In this document: one piece after another, positions 21,815-31,657 of the stretch
How positions within the stretch are numbered: position 1 is the first letter of the stretch
Layout of the letters: every line of letters starts with the position of its first letter
Made by a program: the position numbers and the translations under genes
Assembly (NCBI GenBank): GCA_015227615.1
Contig: JAALGZ010000044.1
Coordinates: 62,001 to 126,000, forward strand
DNA length: 64,000 bases
DNA from: Labyrinthula sp. Ha
Taxonomy: Eukaryota > Sar > Bigyra > Labyrinthulida > Labyrinthulaceae
Direction: 5' to 3'
Notes under the pieces: generated by a model
Seen by the model: only the letters and a program-made list of their open reading frames with translations
Database searches by the model: none
What the model was told of the DNA's origin: nothing

Positions 21815-23020
21815 ATGAGCAGTGAACAAAAGATAGATAATTCTCAATGGATCCTTCCAGTTTTAGGTAAAACTATCATTTGAGGTGAATCCATAGGCTC
21901 GAGTATTTGCTGGGCTGTCTCTGACACTCTCTGTGATATATGCATAGAAGAAAATGCCTCAGATTCAGAAGAGGACGAGGATTTCGCTGAGAAAAAACCG
22001 TTATTCAAACCTGAACTCAATCCTCCACCGTCACCCAAGAAGAAACACCGTCCAACACAAATTGACGGAGAGCAAGATGTAGCAGTTGCTGGATTAGTTT
22101 CACTTGTATTCTCTTATTTTCTCTCATTCAATCGTCTTTCAAAGGCCTCACCAGGTTCCTTCAGCTGGTCCTTCACAGAAGATATCGAATGGTGGTTAGC
22201 TTCTGTGGGTGGAATGCTCCTTTTTCTTCATTATCTCTATGTTCTTTGGGCATATGATTCAGCGCCTTCCACTGTCATCAATCCTCTTGTTCAAATGTCA
22301 TCTGTTTCCGTTCTCCTTTTTTCTTTTTTTCCATCTTTGTTAACAAATTCTACCTTTATTAAACCGCTAGATTTGTTCTGCTACTTCATCATAGTATTAG
22401 GAGGAATTTTACCGTTGATAAATAATGAATGGAAAAAGCTGTTGACAAGAAAATTTTGGAAAAAGCCATTCTTGAAATATATTCTATACTCTGAGTTGAC
22501 AGTTGGGTTTTACGATATCTTATTGAGCTATTGCTTGCAAACAAGTGTAAAGAAAGAAAAGTTTAAAGATCTAGCTGCTTCAACTCTAGAAAATGAGTTC
22601 TTCTATCTTGCGTGGTGTTGGTTTTCAATAACCTTTGTATTTAGCTTCACGCTAATTCCTAGGTTAAATGGAAAGATAGTAAATCTGCAGTATGTTCAAG
22701 GAAGGAAGACGTTGATTTACAGTGCATTGAGTCAAGTGCTTACTCTACTTGCTTTCTACTTTTCTGCATTTGCATATGCAAGGTTTTATCAGGCTAGTGT
22801 CGTGCATGCAGCTGAATCAAGTCTTGAGCAAGGATTTAATCTTCTCTTCGCTTTCGTGTTGAAGACTTTCTTTAACGTTGGTAGAAATTCTGCTGTAGAA
22901 GATCTGAAATCAAAAGTTTTAAGCTGTTGCGTAATCACGATTGGGTTGTTTGTCATCGCCTATCAAGACGAACTAGATTCTATGAAGAAGCAATACTTTG
23001 AATATAGAAACGGAGTATAA
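21815..23020 (+). CDS. DMT-superfamily (EamA-like) membrane transporter
   Basis: Multi-pass membrane protein of about 395-401 residues. The first helix, WILPVLG...SSICWAVSDTLCD, resembles TM1 of EamA/DMT permeases. An acidic then basic cytosolic insert of ~50 residues follows (SDSEEDEDFAEKK to SPKKKHR), then more helices including WWLASVGGMLLFLHYLYVLW, APSTVINPLVQMSSVSVLLF and RFYQASVVHAAESSLEQ, typical of DMT halves. The substrate is unknown. The frame is continuous from the ATG at 21815 except for a TGA at 21881-21883. That TGA lies in an 18-nt GT-AG segment whose removal gives a cleaner first helix. A shorter start would lose TM1. The gene ends 33 bp before the convergent eIF3L gene. Confidence 0.75.
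21867..21884 (+). other. Candidate 18-nt intron in the DMT transporter
   Basis: The sequence is GTAAAACTATCATTTGAG. It begins GTA, ends AG, holds the only in-frame stop of the gene, and is a multiple of three. Removal joins PVLG to ESIGSS inside the first membrane helix. No RNA evidence is available. Confidence 0.5.
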
Positions 23021-23053
23021 AAAAGGAAGTTGTCCGAGGAAAATTTTGACCAA

Positions 23054-24658
23054 TTAATTGGTTGTGAAAGATTTTTTTGGATTATTTCTCCTTCTTTCTT
23101 TTACTGTTTTCTGAGTTTCTAAATCCTTTACGCATTGCTTCAAGCGGAGAGCGTTCTGAAGGAAGAAATCTGCAAACTTACTTATCTTCTGCTTCTCGTC
23201 GATATGAACCATGTCGTTCTTGATGTAAAAATGAAGATCAGAAACACTTGTCAGTGCTCCTGATGTATAATCGAAGGCTTTTAGCTTTGACTTATCTGCT
23301 GACTTGTCATAGAACCGTGTGCCTTCATCTTCAACGTTGACAAATTGATTAGATCTGTTCTTAATGCTCACCAAAGCTTCAAGCAGCTTTTCCTTGGTTA
23401 AATTTGTCAAACTTGCCAACTTTTCAACTGAAATTGTGGAATACATTCTCAAGATGGACCTAATGTCAGGCAGTTCTCGCAGTGCTGCAACTTCAGCTAG
23501 GAAGACTTGCTTTTGTACATCCGCCGTATCGTTGTGGTGATCTTCTAGTTTCTCCAAATTTGGCTCTGCAGGATTTATAAATCTTGGTGAATGCTTCGAA
23601 AAGATGTTTGAAATATCAGTGTCGGACATATCAGCAAGGGAAGTATTGTTTTCTTGCGGAAGATCACTTGGATTTACTGCATTCATAAACAACCTTGCCA
23701 GCTTCAAAAGGTTTGATATCTTTTCACACTTCCTTGAGAACTGTGAATCTGCAAAGCATCTTGAATTTTGAGAAGATTGGTTGTTATGAAGCAAAAGAAA
23801 AGCTGTAAATAAGTTCACACTATCTTGATATCTTTTCGTCATCAAGAATGCAAATCCTGTATAATACACCAAAGTTATGTGGATTGAGTTCAACTGAGTA
23901 AATCTTCCCCTCTTGTCATACAGATTAATATACCTTAAGCTCTTCAACGCAGAGTTGTAATCTCCCAGCAATACTTCAACCCTCGATGTCCCAATCATAG
24001 CCATATACCCCAACTTATCCCCCAACTTACTTAACCTGGGGGACTCAAGACGGTTATTCTTATCAAGATACACTTTTTCAAACTTTTTCAATAGGCTAAA
24101 GAGTTCACTTATATTCCAAGTATTCAAACTTTCCTTCAAATCCTCAAATTCTTCAGGATCCAGTTTAGTTATTTCATGCTTTACTGAACAAAAATCTTCA
24201 AATTGATACAAGCATTCATCAAACATGTCATTAACCCATTCAATAGGAAGATTAAACCTATATTCTCCCTCTTCAGCCGAAATCACTTCTAACAAAGAAG
24301 AGAATAATCTCTTGTAGTTTTCATAACTCTGTGCTCTGTGGTATATCATTGGGGAACCATTTAAAAAGATGTGCCGAAAGTAGAGCTCAGTATAAAGAAA
24401 AAGAAATACTTCTTCAACTTCAACAATGTTCTCTTCTTCATTCAAAAACTGATAAATCTGCTGTTCGGTTGGCCACTCCTTCGATTTATATAACAAATCT
24501 GTTATATCTGTCCAACCTTTGAAGTACAAATTTAGCAAAGCAAACACATCCGAGCGCGTAAAAGCAGAATAAAGTTGACGAACGTAATCCTTCACAATGT
24601 CTGGCATATCTTCTTTGAAATCATCGTTTATATCTGATGAACTTCTTGTATCACTCAT
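23054..24658 (-). CDS. EIF3L: Translation initiation factor eIF3 subunit L
   Basis: Encodes 534 residues matching eIF3L along its length. Recognisable blocks are EVFLFLYTELYFRHIF near residues 80-97, the SYENYKRLFSSLL region, the IEWVNDMFDECLYQFEDF block, LGYMAMIGTSRVEVLLGDY, the YYTGFAFLMTKRYQDSVNLF tetratricopeptide-like block, and a C-terminal PCI/winged-helix region (IRSILRMYSTISVEKLASL, DFFLQNALRL). eIF3L belongs to the PCI group of the eIF3 complex, which binds the 40S ribosomal subunit in the cytosol. The gene is intronless. It starts 71 bp from the divergent gene at 24730, which implies a very short shared promoter. Confidence 0.93.
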   Translation of the reverse strand: MSDTRSSSDINDDFKEDMPDIVKDYVRQLYSAFTRSDVFALLNLYFKGWTDITDLLYKSKEWPTEQQIYQFLNEEENIVEVEEVFLFLYTELYFRHIFLNGSPMIYHRAQSYENYKRLFSSLLEVISAEEGEYRFNLPIEWVNDMFDECLYQFEDFCSVKHEITKLDPEEFEDLKESLNTWNISELFSLLKKFEKVYLDKNNRLESPRLSKLGDKLGYMAMIGTSRVEVLLGDYNSALKSLRYINLYDKRGRFTQLNSIHITLVYYTGFAFLMTKRYQDSVNLFTAFLLLHNNQSSQNSRCFADSQFSRKCEKISNLLKLARLFMNAVNPSDLPQENNTSLADMSDTDISNIFSKHSPRFINPAEPNLEKLEDHHNDTADVQKQVFLAEVAALRELPDIRSILRMYSTISVEKLASLTNLTKEKLLEALVSIKNRSNQFVNVEDEGTRFYDKSADKSKLKAFDYTSGALTSVSDLHFYIKNDMVHIDEKQKISKFADFFLQNALRLKQCVKDLETQKTVKERRRNNPKKSFTTN

Positions 24659-24729
24659 TTTAATCTTTTTTCAACAATTTTGGGAAGCTGACATTTTGGG
24701 CAATTCAGAAGTATCCGTAGAGTAAAACG

Positions 24730-25716
24730 ATGAAAAACAGGAAACAGAAAAGAATAGTATTGATATGCCTTTTTGTCGTGTTTGGAGGTTTTTTGAGACA
24801 GTACGGATATATAAATATATTATTTACGGATAACCTCTCAGACGAAACGTTGCATGTTGGATTTACCCAGGGACGTGAGTTAAGTCCTCATTTGTATTCC
24901 CCATTTTCTCGGTTTGTTAATGAACTGTTGAAATCCAAACAACAGAGCGCGAAGGAAAATAAAAAGTTTGGTTTAAAATGTATCACCTTTGGTATACTTA
25001 ATCTTTCAAAGTTGAAGCTGGCGTTGAACTATGCACTGCTATACGAAGGTATTGTTGCTGTGCTGCCTCGACATTTCTTTCGATTATACGAAGAAGATAT
25101 ATTCAGTAATATGGAACTAATAGCTCAAGTAAATATGTTTATTACTTACGATCAACGATCCCATTGCTCTAAATATATTCCTGTTGAAGGTCTAAACCAA
25201 ACGCGTGTCACACAAGAGCACAAACAGTTTCTCTTCTCACAGATATTTAGCAGAAGTTTGGTACCAACACAGAAAGTTGAACGACTTGTTCGAAAATACC
25301 TGAATATTCATTATTCAAGACACATTTTTCAGTGCCGTATAGCAAAAGAAAGTCTACCGAATTCGTTTTCTGTGTCAGGTTTTCTTGAGATGTGTTCTTC
25401 AAGATTTAATTTCGATCTCTGTGAGGTTCTAGGAACTGAAATCTGCGCGCGATCAAACTACTTTTTTAATGCTAAAAACAAAGATTTTATAGTTTCAGAT
25501 CTAAGAAAATTTAGACAGCTTGAAACAGGTATTTTCTACCCAAACAACGTAGGAAACACAATTTATGAAACCTTGGTTGATTGGTATGATTACTTTACAC
25601 TTAAATACTTTCGAAAATATGAATATGAAAGAGTGAAAAAACTTATAGAGAATGAAAAAATCATGTTTTACAGCCCGGAATTAATATCAGAAGCTTCAGA
25701 TTCAAACAAATCATAA
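24730..25716 (+). CDS. Unknown type II membrane protein
   Basis: Encodes 328 residues. A basic N-terminus (MKNRKQKR) is followed by one hydrophobic helix (IVLICLFVVFGGFL), giving a signal-anchor topology typical of Golgi or ER enzymes. The lumenal part has NQT (in GLNQTRVT) as a candidate N-glycosylation site and several cysteines. It reads like a glycosyltransferase-sized protein, but I see no DxD or family motif, so no function is assigned. The C-terminal 49 bp overlap the 3' end of the convergent NAXD gene, both strands being coding there. Confidence 0.75.
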   Translation: MKNRKQKRIVLICLFVVFGGFLRQYGYINILFTDNLSDETLHVGFTQGRELSPHLYSPFSRFVNELLKSKQQSAKENKKFGLKCITFGILNLSKLKLALNYALLYEGIVAVLPRHFFRLYEEDIFSNMELIAQVNMFITYDQRSHCSKYIPVEGLNQTRVTQEHKQFLFSQIFSRSLVPTQKVERLVRKYLNIHYSRHIFQCRIAKESLPNSFSVSGFLEMCSSRFNFDLCEVLGTEICARSNYFFNAKNKDFIVSDLRKFRQLETGIFYPNNVGNTIYETLVDWYDYFTLKYFRKYEYERVKKLIENEKIMFYSPELISEASDSNKS

Positions 25717-26670
25717 AAAACCGAACCTATATTTTCTATAATATCTGGCGTCGTCATTGAGCGTTTCTTTTGCTGGAATGATATTTCATTGGCTTTTCTG
25801 ACAAGAAGCGAAGCCGCAAGAGCAGGTAAAATTGGGTTTGTTTCTTTAGAACCAACAAACCAAGCGGTGAAAGAACCTACAGATCCAGCAAGAACATCTC
25901 CTTGGCCTCCACAGCGACGAGAACTGCCATACTTATCATTGGATGCAAAGGAGGTTCCATCAGATATTTGATCTGCAGCACCTTTAAGAACCACAATTTT
26001 GTTTCCTAACATCTTACTCATTTGGACTACAGGTGAATCAATACTTTCAGCAGCAGCATCAAAGAGAAAAAGCCCTTTGTTCAAAGGTTTTAGTCGAGTT
26101 TCTGAAATAGGTATCTTTAACTTATCCGCAAGACGTTTGAATTCCATTCTATTAGGAGTAAGATAAACTAGAGAAGTTGCTTCTATTACCATTTGGAGAG
26201 CTTCATCATCATTTGCAACCAGGAAGAGTGCATCACCGTCTAGTACAACTGGAACATCCTGCCTCAAAGCTTCCTTTAATATGATTTTAGTTGCCTCAAA
26301 GGTTGAATCATCGCGCCCTAAACCCGGCCCGAATATCATTGAGTGAAGAGATTTTATTCTATCGAGTCCTGTGGTTAATTCACTCACGTCTTTCGAGAGA
26401 GCGGGAATAACCATTAACTCTGGAGAATAGGATTTAATAGGGATAGAAGCTTCAGGGGTACAAAATACATAAGATAAATCCATTCCAATTTTCAGAGAAG
26501 ATATAGCAGCATAATAAGGTGCACCGGTATATAACTTACATCCGCCAACAACAGCAACTCTCCCAGATGCACCCTGTGTATAAGACCAAATAATGAGATA
26601 CCTTGTATAAAGTAGAATTTAGAGCTGGAATAATAGATTTGATCCTATTCAGGAGAATTTGTTCTGTCAT
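25668..26670 (-). CDS. NAXD: ATP-dependent NAD(P)H-hydrate dehydratase
   Basis: Repairs damaged NAD(P)HX back to NAD(P)H in an ATP- or ADP-dependent reaction (YjeF C-terminal / CARKD family). The two exons are 26670-26602 (23 codons) and 26573-25668; splicing out 28 nt gives 324 residues in frame. Family motifs are visible in order: RVAVVGGCKLYTGAPYYAA near the N-terminus, FGPGLGRDD, VPVVLDGDALFL, LTPNRMEFKRL, IVVLKGAADQISDG, and the nucleotide-binding RRCGGQGDVLAGSVG with the catalytic Asp. No mitochondrial presequence is obvious. Its 3' end overlaps the gene at 24730-25716 by 49 bp. Confidence 0.93.
26574..26601 (-). other. 28-nt intron in NAXD
   Basis: Starts GTATCTC and ends ATACACAG on the coding strand. 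It lies between ...STLYK and GASGRV of the conserved N-terminus. Without removal the conserved second exon is out of frame with the only good start. Confidence 0.9.
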
Positions 26671-29588
26671 GTGAGAGAAAATGACGTAGTGAAAGTATAA
26701 TAACAGTAAATTCACCAAAATCTTGTTGTTCTGTTCTCTGTTTCCGTGGTAATGTCATCCTGTGATTCAAAGCAAAAAGATATTTAGACTGGTAGGAACC
26801 ACCCGTGAAAACCCTTGTAGTTGACTTAGTAAAAAATCTACTTAAGAATTATTAAAGTTCTACAGAATTGTATAGATACCTCCATTATCATAAGGACTTC
26901 TAAATCCCTTCCTTAAAGAGTTCTCTGAAGATGTTTTAAAATTCTGGTATTTTTTTGATTATGGACAAGCTTGGTCACGTCCCACATAATCCTCAAGATC
27001 CAGGTCATCTTAATTATTGGAGTTATTTTATCTTAAAACCATCTTTTTTGAGAAGTCTAAAAACATTTTCCAAAAATGTTATTCCCAGCGTTATGGTGTC
27101 AAAATGGAATGTCAGTTATACTTCGAGAAAGAGGGAAATCATGATTGGGTCACAAAAAAAAAACTAACTCAAATAACAAAGCTGTTAACTATAATTCAAA
27201 TATTTCTGTAGCCAACCATTATTTGCACAAGATAAGATCTCGGTTGCCATGAGGGTGTACAAAGATGCTCTGAGTTTCAACGGATTATAGATTAAAGCTT
27301 TTCTATCCTTCTTTGAAATCCGATTATTTGACAGGATAGGTTAAATAAAGACTTATATTGACTGAAAATAAAATGGCCATGCACAATAATATAATTTACT
27401 AGGCAAATTGCTGCTTCTAATCCAGTAATAAAAAACGCTAGAACCAGCCGAGTGTCTTGTGCTATTTTATACACAAGTAGCTCTATACAGCCAACCCTGC
27501 ATGGTGCAGAGGTGGAAAATCATTTGAGAAAGATAGTACAAACTTATAATCTTCAGTAGCTTGATACCAAATATACACAGGTTGGCTCTATGTGCATTTA
27601 AGTTTCTTTCCGTTTGATAAACTAAGGATACGAAAAGCGACATAAGTAGAAAACCTAAATTCATTGAATAAACAAAATACGAATAAACTAATTATAATCC
27701 GATATTGAAAGAATAATTTCGTTTATTAAACGTTAGTTCAAATATTTTATTCCTACAAAACTTGGAAGTGATTTATACTTCAGTCCAGCAACTATCGCCA
27801 GATAACATTACATGTTCTCAACTAATTTAGATAGTTCCTTGTTATTCAAATTGACTTTTGCTTATTTTTTCGATAGAGCAAATACATATTAAGCTGCTTA
27901 GGCATAGTATTTTCACCCTAAACTCGAGAAATCTGGCATTGAACAGTGAAACAACTTAAGCCTTTCATGGAATTGGTTGACTACAGTGAACTGTTTTTCA
28001 CTACAAACCAAGGTATATAACCTGTTTCTTCAGAATTATAATTATAAAAACAGGCGAAGAGAAGCATTTTAGTTGGAGTTTTTACCAATTTTTTTGCTTC
28101 TAAAAATAAAAATTTAGATCTAGTCGGCTCTATCATCTCAAAATGAGCTAATGAAGAAGTTTCCAAGGCTACCGAGATGATACCGATCCATTTGAGGAAC
28201 CGTAGATTAATTGCTCCTTTTGGTTGTATATGAACTCGAAGAAAATATTTTAGATGAATACTAGAACTTTATGATGTTATTAGTCTAGATGTGATAGCCC
28301 AATAAAAGATTCAGATTAATCAGAAAAAATAAATTTTTATGCCTTCGATAAGTGTATAGAACTATCCCAGCCCATATTGGTGACTACATTGATTGCACTG
28401 ATGCAAAAATTTGATGTAAATTTTATTTAAACAAGAAATGGCCTAAGAATCTTACTTATGTTTTATGCTATGTTGTGGGGTCAAAAAACTTCCTATAACC
28501 TTAGCTCACTAAACACAGACCATGAGAGTGATCACTTTCTCCAAATGGGTAATTTATCTCCTTATTCTTAAGGTCCTGATCTATTTCTAGCTAAAAAATG
28601 TTTGAAGAAATGTTTCTGAGAAGCTCTACATATTTTCCTCAAATAGTACCTTAGCAATAGATGTTTATTACCTTTGTCCCGTAATATTCGGAACAAATAT
28701 ACTAGTAACAGGTATTTTGATTTGAACATATGACGCAGTCAGTAAAATATATATGGAGAAAAACAACTTGACTTTGGTAAAGTTTTATATGTAAGCACTC
28801 GATAGTGGTTGTGTATTACTGATTAATTCCAAATTTCGCCTCGTGGATGCATTTAAGGAGTATGTACCTTGATACAGACCCAGGAGACTACAAGGGTACA
28901 TAAACGTAGTCAAAAGGTAAGCCTCATATAGAAGCCTTAAATTTTAGACACCCTTGGCATATGTTGAAGAGATCATGCCATAGGGAACCCAAGCAACCGA
29001 TTTATTAATTTCATGAATAAGTTTCAGTCAAGTTTATATTCTACTTATTAAGGAGAAGTCACTTCAATAACCATTTTCTTCCCACTGACAAGTCCTCTAC
29101 TGACATATCCGGAAATGTGCGTTATGTGTTCCAAGTCTATTTATATCTGCCATATATTTGAGATATTAACGTTTATTGTAATATAACCGTTAAACTTGAA
29201 ATAACTTAATCGTTAATCACTTTAAAACCGCATCAAATATTTAAATAAATGCAAATATTTTGGTGCCATGCTAATGAAAAAGAAAATTACTTTATAATAT
29301 CAGCAAAGACATTTCTTACGGCCAACACTACAACATATTAAGAGACCCAAAAGTTAATTCTATATGCATAGGTTGAGCCAAATAACAGCTTAGGAAACAT
29401 TTACAGAATATTTATAAAAACAATTTTTAAACAAAGGGTTTTCGACACAGCCATTACTAAGAAACATCACTGCTGGGTTATTCTCTTCACAGAGCATGGA
29501 CCAGATGACACAAAATAAGAATTTTCCCAAAATATGTTACTGGAAGAGACATAGCTAATAAGCAGAATCTCGGAGAAACTAAAAGAGA
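26671..29588. other. Gene desert, no gene recognised
   Basis: About 2.9 kb of AT-rich DNA. The short open frames (70 codons or less) show no motif. No RNA gene or mobile element was recognised. Confidence 0.5.
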
Positions 29589-30491
29589 ATGGTGCTTGAA
29601 CATTTTCTTCCAGTGGTTAGAATCATACAATCTATAGGTTCAACCTTTAGTAATTCAAGTCATATTGGTATTGATGGAACAACACTTTCCGATGCACTTC
29701 GTTTATATCCTTTTGAAATTCAGTCTAATGAACAACTCACTCACAATGTCCATAAAATAACTTGCAAAATACCTACAGAACAAAAGAACCTGTTTTTGAA
29801 TAAAGGAATTCCTTCATGTGCAATGATTTATAGTTCAGAAATGAAAAAAATTCGTGCTTATGATCCAGTAATCTTACCAAATACAGAAAAAGTTGAGTTT
29901 ATGATAAAATCATATCCAGAAAAGAAAAATTGTATGGGAACTTTTTTATGTAATGCAAAAGAAGGAACTAAAATTGATATTTTAATGAAACCAGCAAAAT
30001 TATTTGAAGGGAAAAGATATTTTTTAAATAGATGGAAATATTTATGTTTAGTTTGTTGTGGAAGTGGGTTAGCGCCTTTGTTGCAGTTGATTAGATTTGT
30101 TTTTTCCGATGAGGCCGATAAAACAAAAATATTTTTGATATATCAAAATAGAAATGAAGAAGATATTTTATGTTTAGAAGAGTTAAACAATTTAAAAGAA
30201 AAATATCCAGATCAATTTCATATTCATTTTATAGTTTCAAAACCAACTGGAAAAAATAATTTAGAGTTTGAAAAGGGTAGATTTAGTTCAACTTCTTTGG
30301 ATAAAGGACTTTTAGAACACTTAAAAAAATATGAAGTGGATAAAAATGATGGTGTTTTATTTTTAGTTGGAACTCGTTCTTTTGTTAATACAGTTGGTGG
30401 AATTTCTGCTTTTAGAAAACTATTTTCAACAGAATTAAAAGGAATTTTAGGTGAAAAAGGTTTTACTAAAAAACAAGTATTTAAATTATAA
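29589..30491 (+). CDS. Divergent NADH-cytochrome b5 reductase-like flavoprotein
   Basis: Encodes 300 residues with the ferredoxin-reductase layout: an FAD-binding beta-barrel, then an NAD-binding Rossmann half. The NAD loop CCGSGLAPLLQLI (residues ~156-168) and the C-terminal GEKGFTKKQVFKL match cytochrome b5 reductases, which end in a similar GYxxxxxF(K/T) phrase. The FAD motif usually read RxYTP is RAYDPV at ~89-94. The usual CGPPxM near the end is replaced by VGTRSFVN. Hydrophobic N-terminal residues (LEHFLPVVRIIQSIG) could be a weak membrane anchor. The acceptor may not be cytochrome b5. Intronless; 86 bp upstream of the next gene on the same strand. Confidence 0.8.
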   Translation: MVLEHFLPVVRIIQSIGSTFSNSSHIGIDGTTLSDALRLYPFEIQSNEQLTHNVHKITCKIPTEQKNLFLNKGIPSCAMIYSSEMKKIRAYDPVILPNTEKVEFMIKSYPEKKNCMGTFLCNAKEGTKIDILMKPAKLFEGKRYFLNRWKYLCLVCCGSGLAPLLQLIRFVFSDEADKTKIFLIYQNRNEEDILCLEELNNLKEKYPDQFHIHFIVSKPTGKNNLEFEKGRFSSTSLDKGLLEHLKKYEVDKNDGVLFLVGTRSFVNTVGGISAFRKLFSTELKGILGEKGFTKKQVFKL

Positions 30492-30577
30492 GTGATATTT
30501 AATTTCTTACATAAAAAAATGTTTACTTAATCCTTAAATTACACAAATTATTCAGAAGCTATATTGTTTCAGGAGAT

Positions 30578-31636
30578 ATGAAAGAAACAAATTTTTATAT
30601 GAAAAAAGATTCTTTTTCTGCAAATGATGTATCAGAATATAGAATAAATTTTATGGGAGGAAATTCTTTCTTGAATAAAGTTGTTCAAAAAAAATTTGGT
30701 GGTGTTTTATTATCAAAACACTGCTTTGATAAGAATAAACTTTCTCAAGAATATATTAAAGAAAACGCAGATGAAGTAAGAAAGTATTTCTCAGTAAAAA
30801 GAACAAACATAAAAAGGTTACAACTTGATTTTTGTTTAACACCTTTTCCATTTTTTTCAAATACAGTTTTGACTTTTTTGGAAACTATTCAAAACTCTGC
30901 TAAGATTTATTTGAGTTTTGAAAGTTGTGTTTTTGATTCTGAAGTAGATTTCAAGCATTTATTTGAAGAAATATATTCAATTCGCTCAAAATATTCTGAA
31001 ATTAGTGTTTTCTTTGTAGATTATCAACTTATTCAAAACAAAAATTATTTTTATAGTGCTCCACTTTTAAAAACTATTTGGTATTTAAATACAAAACTTT
31101 TGGATGAATTTAATTTTTATTTTTCAGATCCAAAAATTTTTTTCCCTAGTTCTTTTAAGTTGAAAAAAAATAATGATGTACTTTGTTTAATAAAGGAATC
31201 AAGCATAAATATTCCTTTTGAACAAAATATAAAGTTAAGAATATCAAAAGAATCAATTATTCTTGCAAAAGGTTTAAATAATTCTTTTCTTTATATGAAA
31301 AATCTAACTTTAGTTTTTCACTTATTTAAATCTTTATCTATTAGATCAGTATCTTCAGTTTTAGATAAACTATTTAACTCAACTTCTTTGACAATAGAAA
31401 ATTTAGTACTTGAAGTTTTTGGATCAGCAAATCCAGTTGAAAAACTTTTGATAGATTTGGTTTCAAGAAAAGGAGTTCTTGAAAATAAACTGAATATTAT
31501 TGATACTACACCACTTTCAAAACATTTTCTTAGAATTTTGTTTCCATTTGTTTGTAAATCTGAAAAACTTTGTTCTTTTCATGAAGAAAAAATTATTCCA
31601 GAAAACTACAAAAAAATAAAAAATATGGTTAAATAA
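30578..31636 (+). CDS. Leucine-rich unknown protein B
   Basis: Encodes 352 residues, rich in Phe, Lys, Leu, Asn and Ser, with irregular LRR-like phrases (IKRLQLDFCLTPFPFF, MKNLTLVFHLFKSL, IENLVLEVFG). No signal peptide or membrane segment is clear. It belongs by composition and length with the other leucine-rich loci in the window. It ends 21 bp before the convergent dehydrogenase gene. Function unknown. Confidence 0.7.
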   Translation: MKETNFYMKKDSFSANDVSEYRINFMGGNSFLNKVVQKKFGGVLLSKHCFDKNKLSQEYIKENADEVRKYFSVKRTNIKRLQLDFCLTPFPFFSNTVLTFLETIQNSAKIYLSFESCVFDSEVDFKHLFEEIYSIRSKYSEISVFFVDYQLIQNKNYFYSAPLLKTIWYLNTKLLDEFNFYFSDPKIFFPSSFKLKKNNDVLCLIKESSINIPFEQNIKLRISKESIILAKGLNNSFLYMKNLTLVFHLFKSLSIRSVSSVLDKLFNSTSLTIENLVLEVFGSANPVEKLLIDLVSRKGVLENKLNIIDTTPLSKHFLRILFPFVCKSEKLCSFHEEKIIPENYKKIKNMVK

Positions 31637-31657
31637 TAAATTTATCAATTATTATTT

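Noticed and set aside
9060-21884. Full reassignment of TGA to Trp
   Set aside because: Conserved Trp codons in the reliable genes are TGG and those genes contain no in-frame TGA; micro-introns or decay explain the two cases better.
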